Origin: Tetmemena sp. SeJ-2015
Taxonomy: Eukaryota; Ciliophora; Spirotrichea; Sporadotrichida; Oxytrichidae
Direction of reading: 5' to 3'
Assembly: GCA_027382625.1 (NCBI GenBank)
Contig: JAJKFJ010021574.1
Span: 186,001 to 250,000, forward strand
DNA length: 64,000 bases
Part shown: positions 31,795 to 42,900 of the stretch, piece by piece
Numbering within the stretch: position 1 is the first letter of the stretch
Layout of the letters: the number at the start of each line of letters is the position of its first letter
Program-made: the position numbers and the translations under genes
Notes under the pieces: model-generated
Told to the model about the DNA's origin: nothing
Seen by the model: only the letters and a program-made list of their open reading frames with translations
Databases searched by the model: none

Positions 31795-33653
31795 TCATCT
31801 AGCTCCTCTTGCAGAGCCTTTTGCTTATGCTCTGGCCTTTTCGCTACTGCTTGAACTCTTATGCACGTCATTGTCAATCTTAGTTTCATCGTTTTCATTT
31901 TCAAAGCTCATTTTGTTAGCACCTTTGCCCCCAGCACCTCCTGCCTTAGCATCATTCTCCTCTGATGCCTAAGAATCCTCCTCTTCTTATTCTTCCTCAT
32001 CATCTTCCTCGCTGCTTTTAAAAATAGACAAAGTGACTGATAATAGATAGCTCTGCTTTCACTACTCTTATTCTAAACTGCTGCTCCGAACTAAGACTAA
32101 GCCGGTTTGCCATTAGGATTTGCTGCACTGCCAGGGATATTGATGCCGCCAGTTCCAGAACCTGCACCTCCACTACTCATCATGTTCCTGCCATCGTTGC
32201 TATGACCCTCACCTACCATCATACTAGGCTGATATTGATTCTGCTTTCTCTCAATTGTATTGTTCTGAGGAAGGGGCTTGTCAATTTTGTCAACTATGGT
32301 CCAGTCAAATACATAGTCATACTCTAACATTATCACACAATAATATTTTGATTCTATTACTCATAACCCTCCTTTTGCATTAAGTCCACAAACACCTGTC
32401 TAAGGTAAGGGTAATCAGGTTTGTCCTCAAAACGAAGAGACCTGCAGTAGTGTAGGTAATTAGAAAACTCAGCTGGTAAGCCTAGACAAATCTGCTCTAT
32501 AGGCAACGCTAGTTTAGACTCCATAATCTTCTAATACTTCTCCTACATAACTTGCACATTAAGATCGATTACGAAAATCTAAGTGTTTGATTTAAGGTTC
32601 TACCAAGCGAGTGAGCCATTTGCTAAGTACACGAGGACGTACCCTATAGATTCCAAATCGTCTCTTCTGCTTTGCTCAATTCCCAAATGTGCATTCACAC
32701 TCGCGTATCTAGCTGTACCTGTTAGGTTCTTATTTTCCTTGTAAGGAATATGCTAGTGAGTCTTTCCATCTCTGTAGCGCTTGGCGAGTCCAAAGTCTAT
32801 CATGTGTAAGATGTGCGACTTCTTTCCCAATCCCATTAGGAAATTCTCTGGCTTAATATCTCTGTGCACAAAATTCTTAGCGTGAAGTCTAGCTATTGTA
32901 CCTAGCATTTAATCCATAATCAATTAGTCTAAAGCTAAAGTAATTTAGTGAGCTATCATAAGGACAGTCTTGAGGGAGAATCTGCCTCCACAGAACTTGA
33001 ATAGATCCTCCAAAGAAGGACCTAATAGATCTATCACCATGATCTGCAAGCCTTTTTCTCTATTTCCTTCCTAGCCACTCCAGTAAACTTGAGGGAATCC
33101 CTTCAAATGATGACCATTTTAATGCAAACTTCTTAAAAGCTTGGCTTCGTGCGCTAGCTAGGGATTCTTTATGTCTTATTTTTCCTATATTACGATGATT
33201 ATAAACTGAACGTGGAAGTTTAATAACTGTAGCAGAGAGAAGAAAATGGATGAATGGTTCTTACAATTTTAATTGCCACATAGTCGCCACTCTCAATATT
33301 AGTGCCTAACTAAATTTGTCCAAATGATCCCTCTCCTAGAGTTCTGCCAACCAAGAACCTTTCTCCTATAACTATACTGTCAGGAGGTAGCTTAGAGATG
33401 ATCTCTGAGGGGCTCATTTTAGTAGGGCCTGTAGCTGCAGCAGGCTAAACTCCATGTGCAGTTCCCATTTGTGTTCCATCTTTCTTGTCCAGATGCTATA
33501 AAGTGTGTGAGTATTCGAATATTATGACTAGGAGAGAATAGTCTGACTTTATCCTGCTTATATATGCCCGTAATGCTTAATTTAAGCATTTTTACGAATG
33601 ATTATTAAGTTTCTTAAGCTGAGTGAAGAAGTTATTCTTACCTTGTCAACCAT
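31795..33653 (-). CDS. Casein kinase 1
   Basis: Serine/threonine kinase of the CK1 family. After MVDK and an intron come [16 protein letters not shown] (Gly loop), YVAIKIE (ATP Lys), [15 protein letters not shown] (catalytic loop), [29 protein letters not shown] (CK1-specific substrate site) and YDYVFDWT closing the kinase core. A Gly/Asn-rich then very acidic Glu/Asp tail ends at TGA 31795-31797. Introns 33496-33641 and 33185-33264; IESs with pointers TAAAT, CTTAA, TATGA and AAAGCAG. The first two remove multiples of 3 without an internal TGA, so the germline frame stays open through them. Family call very secure. Confidence 0.95.
32012..32059 (-). other. IES, pointer AAAGCAG, CK1 tail
   Basis: Pointer copies 32053-32059 and 32012-32018; 41 bp removed. 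Turns the frame into the acidic tail [12 protein letters not shown]. Confidence 0.88.
32317..32365 (-). other. IES, pointer TATGA, CK1
   Basis: Pointer copies 32361-32365 and 32317-32321; 44 bp removed. Builds [11 protein letters not shown], the standard end of a CK1 domain. Confidence 0.93.
32559..32596 (-). other. IES of 33 bp, in frame, pointer CTTAA, CK1
   Basis: Pointer copies 32592-32596 and 32559-32563. Removal gives L-A-W-Q-N-L-N-V-Q-V-M-Q-E-K-Y, the normal CK1 spacing; the germline frame is open without it. Confidence 0.85.
32907..32947 (-). other. IES of 36 bp, in frame, pointer TAAAT, CK1
   Basis: Pointer copies 32943-32947 and 32907-32911. Removal gives L-M-I-A-H-Q-M-L-G-T-I-A-R, the normal helix before HRDIKPEN. 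Confidence 0.87.
33185..33264 (-). other. Intron of 80 nt, CK1
   Basis: GTAAGA...ATATAG; joins V-A-I-K-I to E-K-Q-D-I-K-N-P. Confidence 0.87.
33496..33641 (-). other. Intron of 146 nt, CK1
   Basis: GTAAGA...TTATAG after M-V-D-K; leads to H-L-D-K-K-D-G-T-Q. Confidence 0.8.
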
Positions 33654-34002
33654 GTTAATTGAGTGCAGTTAAGTTTGGGTATAGAGTTATAATTAAATTA
33701 ATAATTATATTACGCTCATTAAAATTCCTAATGATTTAAATTTGCGAATACATCAGTTATGAGCTTTGAACAAATCCAAAACTCCCTAAATTCATACAGC
33801 TCCTTAAATTGCTAGATAATATTAGCTCATATAGAAGCAAACTTCATAATGATGGTTATCTAAGCAATGATTATAATTGTTTAGCTATCTTGCCTAGTAT
33901 AAGTAACTTTGCTGCATCAAGTATCTATCTCATCTTAAATTTCTTTTTAAATAAAAATGTGAAAATTGAATTCAAATAAAAATTTAAAATAAATATTTTG
34001 CA
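33654..34002. other. Spacer between divergent CK1 and dynein light chain genes
   Basis: AT-rich, about 350 bp, flanked by two divergent start codons. It would carry both 5' flanks and the ends of two separate macronuclear chromosomes. No motif recognised. Confidence 0.5.
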
Positions 34003-34452
34003 ATGGAAGAGTCCGCATTACTTCAATCACAGAACTCTCTATTTTAGCAATAACAATAACAGCACTTATAAAACAATCAGCAACTCTAAAATGTAGCTTT
34101 CAGCTCTGAAGAAGTTTCACGCATAGCGCATTAAGCGGTGGTGCAGGTAGTAGGCTCAGAAAATGTCGTCTATTAAAAGGATAAGGCAAACTTATAAAAT
34201 TCAACATTGATTTATTTTATACTGAGAAACTTATGGACTTAGTAAATCACAGATGCGATCGTGATTGAGCTTGCAAAGCTACAGAAGCCCTATAAGTACG
34301 CTGTGACTTGCATCCTGGCTGAGAACAAAGGAAGCATCCTTCACACTGCTTCTACTGCTTATTGGGAGGTGAAGAAGGATGGACTCATCAGCATATAAGA
34401 AGGAAGCGATACCTTCCTTTGTATAGTAACAGTATTCTCTTCAAGTATTTGA
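34003..34452 (+). CDS. Tctex1-type dynein light chain (DYNLT-like)
   Basis: Dynein light chain of the Tctex1 family, which dimerises on dynein intermediate chain in cytoplasmic or axonemal motors. A Gln-rich extension (MEESALLQSQNS...) precedes the conserved fold: ITDAIVIELAKLQKPYKYAV, then TCILAENKGSILHTASTAYW and CIVTVFSSSI, matching the KPFKYxVTC...LHTASxxxWD...CIVxxFGLxI pattern. Stop TGA 34450-34452. One IES with an 8-bp pointer (AAACTTAT) sits just before the conserved part and removes 39 bp in frame. Confidence 0.9.
34188..34234 (+). other. IES of 39 bp, in frame, pointer AAACTTAT, dynein light chain
   Basis: Pointer copies 34188-34195 and 34227-34234. Removal gives D-K-A-N-L-W-T-Q-Q-I-T-D-A; no TGA inside. 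Confidence 0.87.
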
Positions 34453-34604
34453 ATAAACTCAAGAGTAAGACTTTATTTAGTGTGTACCTTTGTCAATTGT
34501 AGAATTATTTTAATCTGAACTTTTCATCTCTTGATATCTTTTGTCTTAGTGTTAGTATTCTACTTTGTTTTCTTTTGAAGCTGAGATAGTGAAATAAATT
34601 CAAA

Positions 34605-36307
34605 ATGGTTGAAAGGTCTTAAGTTTGCGGGGAAAGACTAAATCTCAGCTCGATCATGAATCTTCAAAACCTCTCACTAGGAAGATCCTCTAAGTCCATT
34701 TAAGCAGAGGAAAGCAAAGCAAGAGATGCCAAGAACGATTTCAGTCGATATCTTAAGCGGATTCAGTCTCCCTTCTCAGCAATCACATGCGTCTTAGGAG
34801 CTTTCCATCACCTAGCTTATGGAACTAAAGATGCCCCATTGGTGCAGTGTAAGTGCTGCAATAAGTTCTACTGCGGAGATTGCTTCTAGAAGTTGCACCC
34901 TTTTAACTCAAAGGACTCAACTTTAAACACTCAAATTTTATGGTATATAAGCTTAAACACAAGTAGGTGCTGTGGACTACATTCAAAGTGCTAACCAGCT
35001 GAAAAACCAAGCAGGATGGTTCTCGAAATCTATGAATAGCTGGAAGTGATGTGCCCAGATTGTGGATAACAAGTTCTTATATCTAAGCTGGAAAATCATT
35101 TCAGAGGCTTCTATATAAAACTTACTTTTTCAATTGTTACTAGGCTAGTGTGTGTTTAAAGTGTGCTTCATGGGTTGCAGGTTCAAAGGCTCAGAATAGG
35201 CGCTGAGCGCACATTACCCCAAGTGCAACTAGAAATACTGCATAAAGTGCGATGGCTCCAAGTTCATCAAAGATTATGTGAATGTGATACCTTACCTCGA
35301 CAATCTTCAATTCAATAAATACTTTCTCTATATATAGTAATCTAGCAGATGACACTCCTCATGAGTGTGCAACCACAAGAAAGATAAAGTAAATTGTACA
35401 GTAAAGAAAGAGGAACTAGATTCTGCAAATCCAATATGAATCAGCGAAGGAGTAGAGTTGTTAGTGTATCTGTAAGGCTGATCATAGACTAAAAGACTTA
35501 GAGCAGCCAGTCGAGGAATTGCTAAACTTAAACTCTTATCTTCTTTAATTAAATGGATTATTAGAAAAGGATTATTTAAGAACAATAAGTTTGAGCTGTT
35601 CAAGAAAGTTCAAGCCTGCACAAATTGCAACCACTAAGGACAAGAGTCCTCTGCTTCTAAATCTACCTTCATAATAAGATTTACTTATTTTTAAGTTGTA
35701 GTTGAAAAATTATTTATTAAAATGCAAATTTATACAAAATATGATAAAATAATTCTACTAAAGGAAATTAAATGAGTACCTTTTTTTTCAATTTTAAAGC
35801 ATTTAAATTATCAAAAGATAGATTTAAAAGATTTGTAAAATGATGTATTTATTGCTTGAGAAGAACAATACATATAAAAGCAACATCTTAAGAGTAAAAT
35901 TACTTTGTGTTTATTTAATAAATTTTACATTGAATTAAAATGTACCTTCACTTTGAAGTTCAGCTGCTGCCTGAGATATCCAAAAGAAGTGTATGACAGT
36001 TAGCATCAGCTTTTGGGAAGAAACTACTTCGACTCTAATGACAAAGATAGCTGCTTCGTTTGCAAGAAGCAGTCTATATACTAATCCTAAGGAGTGTTCG
36101 GGTACAACTAAAGTCGAAGATGGACTTGAAGCTCTGCAATTGGTTAGCTGCCGAGCCTCAAATGACTGCATGAAGATTTGCTCTTATTGCCTGAGTGACA
36201 AGAACAGCTATAAGACTTTCTCCATGATAAAATTACATCTCAAGAAGTCTCTTCAAGCATCGATCAATAATTAATTAAAGCAAGAAGTCAACGGATTAGT
36301 TTTATGA
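34605..36307 (+). CDS. TRAF/RING-like zinc-finger protein
   Basis: Cys/His-rich protein. CKCCNKFYCGDCFQKLH looks like a RING/B-box-type pair. It is followed by MCPDCGQQVLISKLENHFRG, FMGCRFKGSEQALSAHYPKC and QKYCIKCDG, spacing typical of TRAF-type zinc fingers; CTNCNH, CFVCKKQ and CSYCLSD come later. Start taken at 34605 (MVERSQVCGERL); last in-frame TGA 36305-36307. IESs with pointers GCTTC (58 bp removed) and TACCTTCA (279 bp removed) are resolved; further breaks near 34930, 35330 and 36110 are not. Role as a ubiquitin ligase or adaptor is an inference from the fingers. Confidence 0.6.
35107..35169 (+). other. IES, pointer GCTTC, zinc-finger gene
   Basis: Pointer copies 35107-35111 and 35165-35169; 58 bp removed, giving N-H-F-R-G-F-M-G-C-R-F-K-G. 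Confidence 0.82.
35664..35950 (+). other. IES of 279 bp, pointer TACCTTCA, zinc-finger gene
   Basis: Pointer copies 35664-35671 and 35943-35950. Joins S-A-S-K-S-T-F to T-L-K-F-S-C-C-L-R-Y in frame. The insert is very AT-rich. Confidence 0.87.
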
Positions 36308-36961
36308 GCAATGATTTTTTTAGTTCTTAAATTTGCATTTATTTACTAAATTTATGGATAAATTGACTCACAGATAAATGATTAAATTAGATAATCTTGC
36401 TCGTGTAGCTGAATGAATGTCTTGATAACAAAATCTCCCCTTGTCGAAATAAAATCAAAAGCATGATTAGGTAAATAGCTAAGAGTTAAATAATATAGAT
36501 AAATAATGTGATTTAACTTGGAGTCTTATTCTCTAAGAAGTTAGTTCTTAAATTTTAACTTAAGGTACTTTTGAATATAGTTTTAATAAAATCATTTCAA
36601 ACAATTCATAGGTAGTATTTGGAAACTAATAACTACCACTTGCTTAAATTGGCGATAAGACTTTCATCTGCAAGATAATGAAGCTCATTTTACTGCTTTG
36701 AAGTACTCCTTTTCACATACCAATGACTGGGTAGCGATTAGCAAGCTTTTAGAGGCTAATGAGTTATAATTAAGCCAGGAAAATATTTTAAAATGCGTTA
36801 GAGAATATTATTTCATTAATTATAGCTAAGGAATAATTAATTATATTATTAATTTAACATACTATGTCCAGAGTAGGTTATATGTTATTATTAAAGTCAA
36901 TTTAAATAAGATAGATTGAGGTTAGAACACAGGGGCTGACCAAGCAGGTAGGATAAAAAAT
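36308..36961. other. AT-rich spacer with one small open frame
   Basis: Mostly AT-rich non-coding sequence between the zinc-finger gene and TmcB-2. The only coding-like part is the frame ending at 36919, listed separately. Confidence 0.5.
36560..36919 (+). CDS. Small orphan open frame, doubtful
   Basis: With UAR=Gln, a frame of about 100 codons runs to TGA 36917-36919. Its middle (NEAHFTALKYSFSHTNDW, VAISKLLEANELQLSQEN) has mixed amino acids and good Trp/His content, unlike the surrounding AT-rich spacer. No start codon is convincing and no family is recognised. It could be a lone MDS of another gene, a small real gene, or chance, since single-stop codes leave long open frames. Confidence 0.25.
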
Positions 36962-39900
36962 ATGCAAGGCAGCCGTGGAGGGGATATAGCACAGTCTGAT
37001 CCTGACAGGGAGCTCTCAGTGTTCGAACGTTTCGAAAAAGAATTCAAATACACTATCTACAACGTTTTAATGGAAATTATTTATCAAACATTTGAAAAGT
37101 TCCCATCATTAAAGTTTTATATGTGCTGCTGAAAGACGATGATAACGTTATGTGGAAAGAGATGCAAAAAATATCTCGTATTAGAAAATAATTCAGAATT
37201 AATTGGGGAGATGCTGATGGCAAGTCTGGATTTTTTGGAAATTTATTACTTCGCATTTTTCAACTTGGTAAGTTAGAGGTTCTCTTTTCTGAAATATTAT
37301 TTATCCTTAAGGACTTTTGAAACCCTTGCGTAATTATTTGGTCTAAACTTTCATCTAGTCTAATTTTCCTTGGAACGGGGGTCAAGCAGAGCACTACATA
37401 TTGTTTAATTACATTCCATATTTATTTCAGAATTTCGAGCCTATTTTTGCTTTATTTAAAGATATAATGTATGTGCTTGAGATTCATTCAAATTAACTTC
37501 TGGTATGAAAAGCTGGACTACACCACCTATATTGCCCTCTTTTACATTATGGCTTTCATCATCATCTTATCAACAAATATTAATTACATTCGTGCATATA
37601 TCATTTATTTAATTTCTTGGTGATTTTGGACATTTTGTACGTGTCTTACAGCTTCCAGAAAAAGAAGTTCAGGTTTATTTGGCCTCTCCAGATCCTCAGG
37701 AGTGTGGTAGCAGTTTTCGTAACAGGTCTCTTCCTCCCAGTTTTAGGTAAGTGAGCAGCTTAATTTTAAAACTTTTCTCTTTCAAAGCAATTTCTGTTTT
37801 GATACAATCCTTTTGCTAGAAACATTCACAATTGTCATTTATAAAAAAGCTATAACATTTATTGCATTGCTCATAACCTTATTTGATTGACTGCAGTTAC
37901 AAAAACGGTGCTTATAGATAAATAAGTGTATAAGTTGTCTACAAAATTTGAGTATAGACATGTCATAGATTAAACTATTATCTGCTATGAGGGAACTCAC
38001 TTGATCCACGCTGTCATTTCAATAATCATCAGCATCATTTTCATGATCATTTGTCTCATCGTTTCCCTCACATCATCATCAATTATATCCAAAGCAGTAA
38101 ATCCATAATTTTAACTTACATTCTTTGAAGCTTCTATGGATTTAAAAGTAGTAATCTAAATCTATTTTAGATGATTAAAGATTCCAAAAATGTAATGGCC
38201 AAGGTTAACTCAAGATGCGATTTCTACATCATCATCGTCAAAATTGTAACACAGTTAGTTATTTATTTATTATTGTGGGTACTTACATTTGGCTGTTTCT
38301 GGGATACCCTTAATACCAGTGGTTGTTGATAGTCATCCTTCTCATTATGTCATATACTGCATTTATATATCTAAATTACCTTAAAGTGGTTGAGTGATTT
38401 TATTAATTTGAGAACTTTAGATTCCACTGGCCATACAACCACGACACTATGAATAAATTCTTCTGCCTAGCCACAGGCATATTTCTTTGGATCAACTTTA
38501 ATTTATCAGTAATTAAGTAATTTACTTCTGTCTGCTGATCGCCAAGATATTGCAGCACACAGATTTACTAAAATATGTGCATAAACTACTATGTTGTAAT
38601 TTATTTCACTGGAGCTCTCTAGATCATGCTTCTAGGAATCCCTTTGGTAGTAAATTTAAGAATAAACTTAATGCGTCTTTATAAAGATAGTGGGAGTAAT
38701 TTTGTTTGGAAAAGATGAGCTCATTAAATATTATGAGATATATCTATTATGATCGATCAGTTCTACTGATGAAGAACATTAACAATTTCCAGACTGGAGA
38801 TGAGGTAGCTCTACAGATCAGGTACTTCATCTATCTCATTCAATCTAAAGACAAGCAGAGGAAGAATGCTATCATCTTAAACATCATTAAATTAACAATA
38901 CTCCATTTATTTTATAATCTTGAAAGGCTACATTCACCAGCATGAATAATAGTTTAAGTCCCTCACAAATGTCACTTTTGCAATTTCTTTATGAAGAGAA
39001 CTGCAGTGCACCTGAATGCAACTTAAAAATTTACAAGAAAACCTACCTCTCAGGAGCATCAATCTCCAGAAAGAGAAAAGTATATAAAAGGTGCTTTTTT
39101 GTTATTAGATAAGAGTCAAGCAAAGTTTATCCAATCTTCACACACAGAAAACCGCGATCATCATCTTTACCTTCATGCACAGTAAATGTACAAGGAAGGC
39201 TTGAAAAGATTCCCAAATGCAACCTAGCTATAAATCTAGTATGCCTTCTTCCTAATGGACTGCCTGGAAAAAAGAAAGGAAGGAATTTATGAGTTCTAGA
39301 AAGCCATGAACTTCAACCCTTCTTTCGACGAGGAGTTTGTGATTTACCGTTAAATTAAGATGAGCGAGGACTTTGGAGATGCTGATGAAAGTGAGGGAGG
39401 CCACAATTAGGAACTTGATATCGTGGGCAAACTAGCTTATGAATCCACGAACTTGTAGTTTCAAGAGAGCGTGGCTCGGTCTGCCAAACTTCATTACGAG
39501 TTCTGGAACTATCTCAGCGAGGACAGACCAGATATGAGAAAGCTCAATTCAGAAAATACTATAGCTATTAAAGTTATTGATTATCAATCATCAAGGTACT
39601 AAGATTAATAGTTCGGTGGCAGCCGTTGAGAGTCATTGGCATCAATTGCAAAAGCTCAACGCTGATTAGCCAGCTACACTTATGCTGTATTCTCAATTCT
39701 TGAGGGACATTTTAAACGATAGAGAAGGTAGCAAATAACACATGATGAGAGCTAAAAATGCCCTCGCAAACAAAAGAAACCACTTTGAGATGAGCAATCT
39801 TAATCTATAAAAAGTCATTTTAAATTGTCTTAATTTCAAATTGAATGAAGTCGAGGCTGATATTAACCAGAGTAATCTTAACGGCACCCCATGTATATAT

Positions 39901-42900
39901 GTCTCAGGTAATTCAAACGAGCTCGGCCTTATTACCTAGTGTAATTATAAACTCATTATTTTAAGCTTGAGAATGAGTAATACGGGAGCTTGTAAATTAT
40001 TCGGGTTTTCTATGCCTGAGTTAGCGAATCACTCTCTTACCAAAATTATTCCAGAAGTTTACGCCAAATACCACACAAAGATGCTGCAAGATGCTCTACA
40101 AAAAGGCCCAGAAAACATTCTCAAGAAAGAGAGACTCGTCTTAGGCAGACATAAGTCGGGCTTCAAAATATATAGCTTTATTTTAGCTTCTTAGTACCGA
40201 TGTACTTGCATATTAAGTTAATAGACACAACAAGTAGAGGCTTGCAGTTTGTGGCCATATTTTAAGTTGACAGAAAGCTCATGAATTCAGATTTACAAAT
40301 AGTTAATATCGGTGGCAAAGTATTTGAGATGTAGGTTTCATGCTCGTTGGAAAAGATAAGAGAATCAACAGCTTTACAAGCAACTGTTCTAACATTTTCG
40401 AGACAGAAGTTCCAAACTTTAACTCTTTAATAGGATTTATATTATTCCAAAGATGAGGAAGCTGACTACTGCAAGTTTGGACTGCATGAAAGTTGCACCA
40501 GAGCTGTTCTCTACGAAGACTCAAGATCAGGCTTTGGTTCAGAAGATGGGACTGCTAGTTGAGTTTACCCTCCCAGATTTAGAGGTAAAGAAGCAAAACA
40601 GTCTTAAAGCATAGAATACGAACAATAATGTCTCCACTCAAGATAAGTCCATGGATAGAGGTGATACCTCTGACATACGCAGCTAAGGCATTAATGCAGT
40701 TTATAAATGAAGCAATTTCATTTTTAGACTTTTTTAAGCTTTTAATCCTTATGATAAAATTTCAAGTTGTGTTTTTTTTACTATAATATTTATGTGAATT
40801 TGAAAGGCTCTTTGGTTGGAGTAGCTCCTAGCCATCACTATCAAAAGGGCTAGAAGAGTCAACCTAAGAGACAAACTAGCTTGGACAAGGCGAAAGTCTT
40901 GAAAAAAGTTACCCTTAACTGCTTTGTCACTGTTATCAACATGAACGAGATCGAAGAAGTAGGCTATCTAGTCAAACTTCAAAAGGCAGGCTCGGACAAG
41001 GATAAGATGGGCAAGGCTCAGAGATTGGGAGGAGGGGCAGACAAGGAAGTCAAGAACAAGATAAAGTAACCTCTATTCTAGTTCAGGTTCGATATCTACA
41101 CGGGCAAGTTCATTAGAGAACTCAAGGATACCTCAGCAGCTTATGATTCAAGCAAGAACCCGCATTTTTCGAATGGCAGATACTCAAGAATGGGACTTGA
41201 CAGCATAGGTAATGTAGATGGCCAAGATAAGGCTGGTGATTAAGTTTCGAAAAAGAAATTCTATTTCATTGATGTACTTCCAGCTGGAGGAAATACATAC
41301 TTGCAAAATCTCAAAGGAGATGAAGACCAAATCAAATTGATGATGATGAGGATGATGATTGTATTTTTATATAGACTCACCTGTGAACGAGGACATAGAC
41401 ACAAAGGCTAATTTGAAAGCAAAACAGCAAATGGAAAGAGACGCTCTAGATCCATTGCAGAAAAAGAAATATTGGGGAAAGGGAATCCAAATCTATAGAC
41501 TTCAAAATGGAAAATTCTTCAATAAGGACCTGGAGGAGGAAAATAAGAAGCTACAAGAGTTCTAAAGGCTATAAGAAATTAAGGAAAAGCAGATGGAACA
41601 CTCATAATAAAGCGTCAAAATTTTCAAATCTAACCTGAAGTCAAGAGCAAGTCTTTAAGCAGCACTTGGCAAATAGCAGACACCTAAAGCTCAAACATAT
41701 GAGTAATATATTTCTAGAATTATTATGGGTAGGAAATCATATGAAATATTTTATAAAATGAGATAAATCAAAACTCAAAATTTTTTAAAATTCCAAGAGC
41801 ACTTTTTATTTAATTGATTCAAAGTTGAATTCATATATATTAATTTTAGAGTTAGAAATCAACTTCCAGCATTTACTTACTATCCTACTGAATCTATCTA
41901 TGTAATTTCAACAAAAGAATTAACTTTTGTTTCTTAATTTGAATGACTCTGATGTATATATCATTTGCATTAAAAAGATGATTCAAACAGGCGAAAATAA
42001 ATTCTACTAACTAATAAGACTCCTTACTATTTATTTAAAGATTCAAATTAATTTTTAAATTTGAATTCTCTTTTTATTTAAGCTCTTAAGAAACTTCAGA
42101 TTGTAATGAATTTAGTTATGCTTTCAGCTTTAGCTCTGGGAATAGGAGAATTCATTGCCAATAACATGCAATACGATAACATCAACAAAAACTTCACAGT
42201 CATTGAGCACTCTTATCTCAGAATGGCTGAGTTCTAATAAAAAGATATATAATTATTCTTAGCTTACACTTATATTTTCCATATTTTCTAGCGGATTGCT
42301 TATGACTTACGCTCAATAATTTTAGTAAACGAGAAGAAATTGACCACAGGAAAGAATTACACCACCGAACCTAACTTCACAAAAATCTTTAATTTATATG
42401 GTGAACAAAGTAATCATACCATAGTTATAATACTTCACAAAGTTCCTTATTGATGATATTTTAATAGTGCAATAATATTAATTTGAAAGATATAACCATC
42501 GCACTGGATGAAATCTACTTCCTCTAAAATGAGATTTCAATGGCCTCATCGACTGATATTCCTGAGCAGCTGGACCTTCTTTAGAAACAAAGTGTGATTC
42601 TTGACTTTATCACGGAAGATAACAACATCAAGTCCATTCAGAAATAATTATCAATATTTTCATAGTATGATTAGATTAGTGTAGTAGTGATTGCTTTTAA
42701 CTTGAATGAAGCCGTACTACAGATGACAAGTGCTATATTTTCAGTGTCCCATTTGAGTATAAATCAAATTACATAGTATCAAGTTGACTCTTTCTTCGTC
42801 ACTTATAATGCTTTCAATGACTTTTTGAAATATATGTCAAACACATACAAGTTTGTTTAAACTTTCTGGTTGATATGAGAAAGTCTTCGTCTCTATATGG

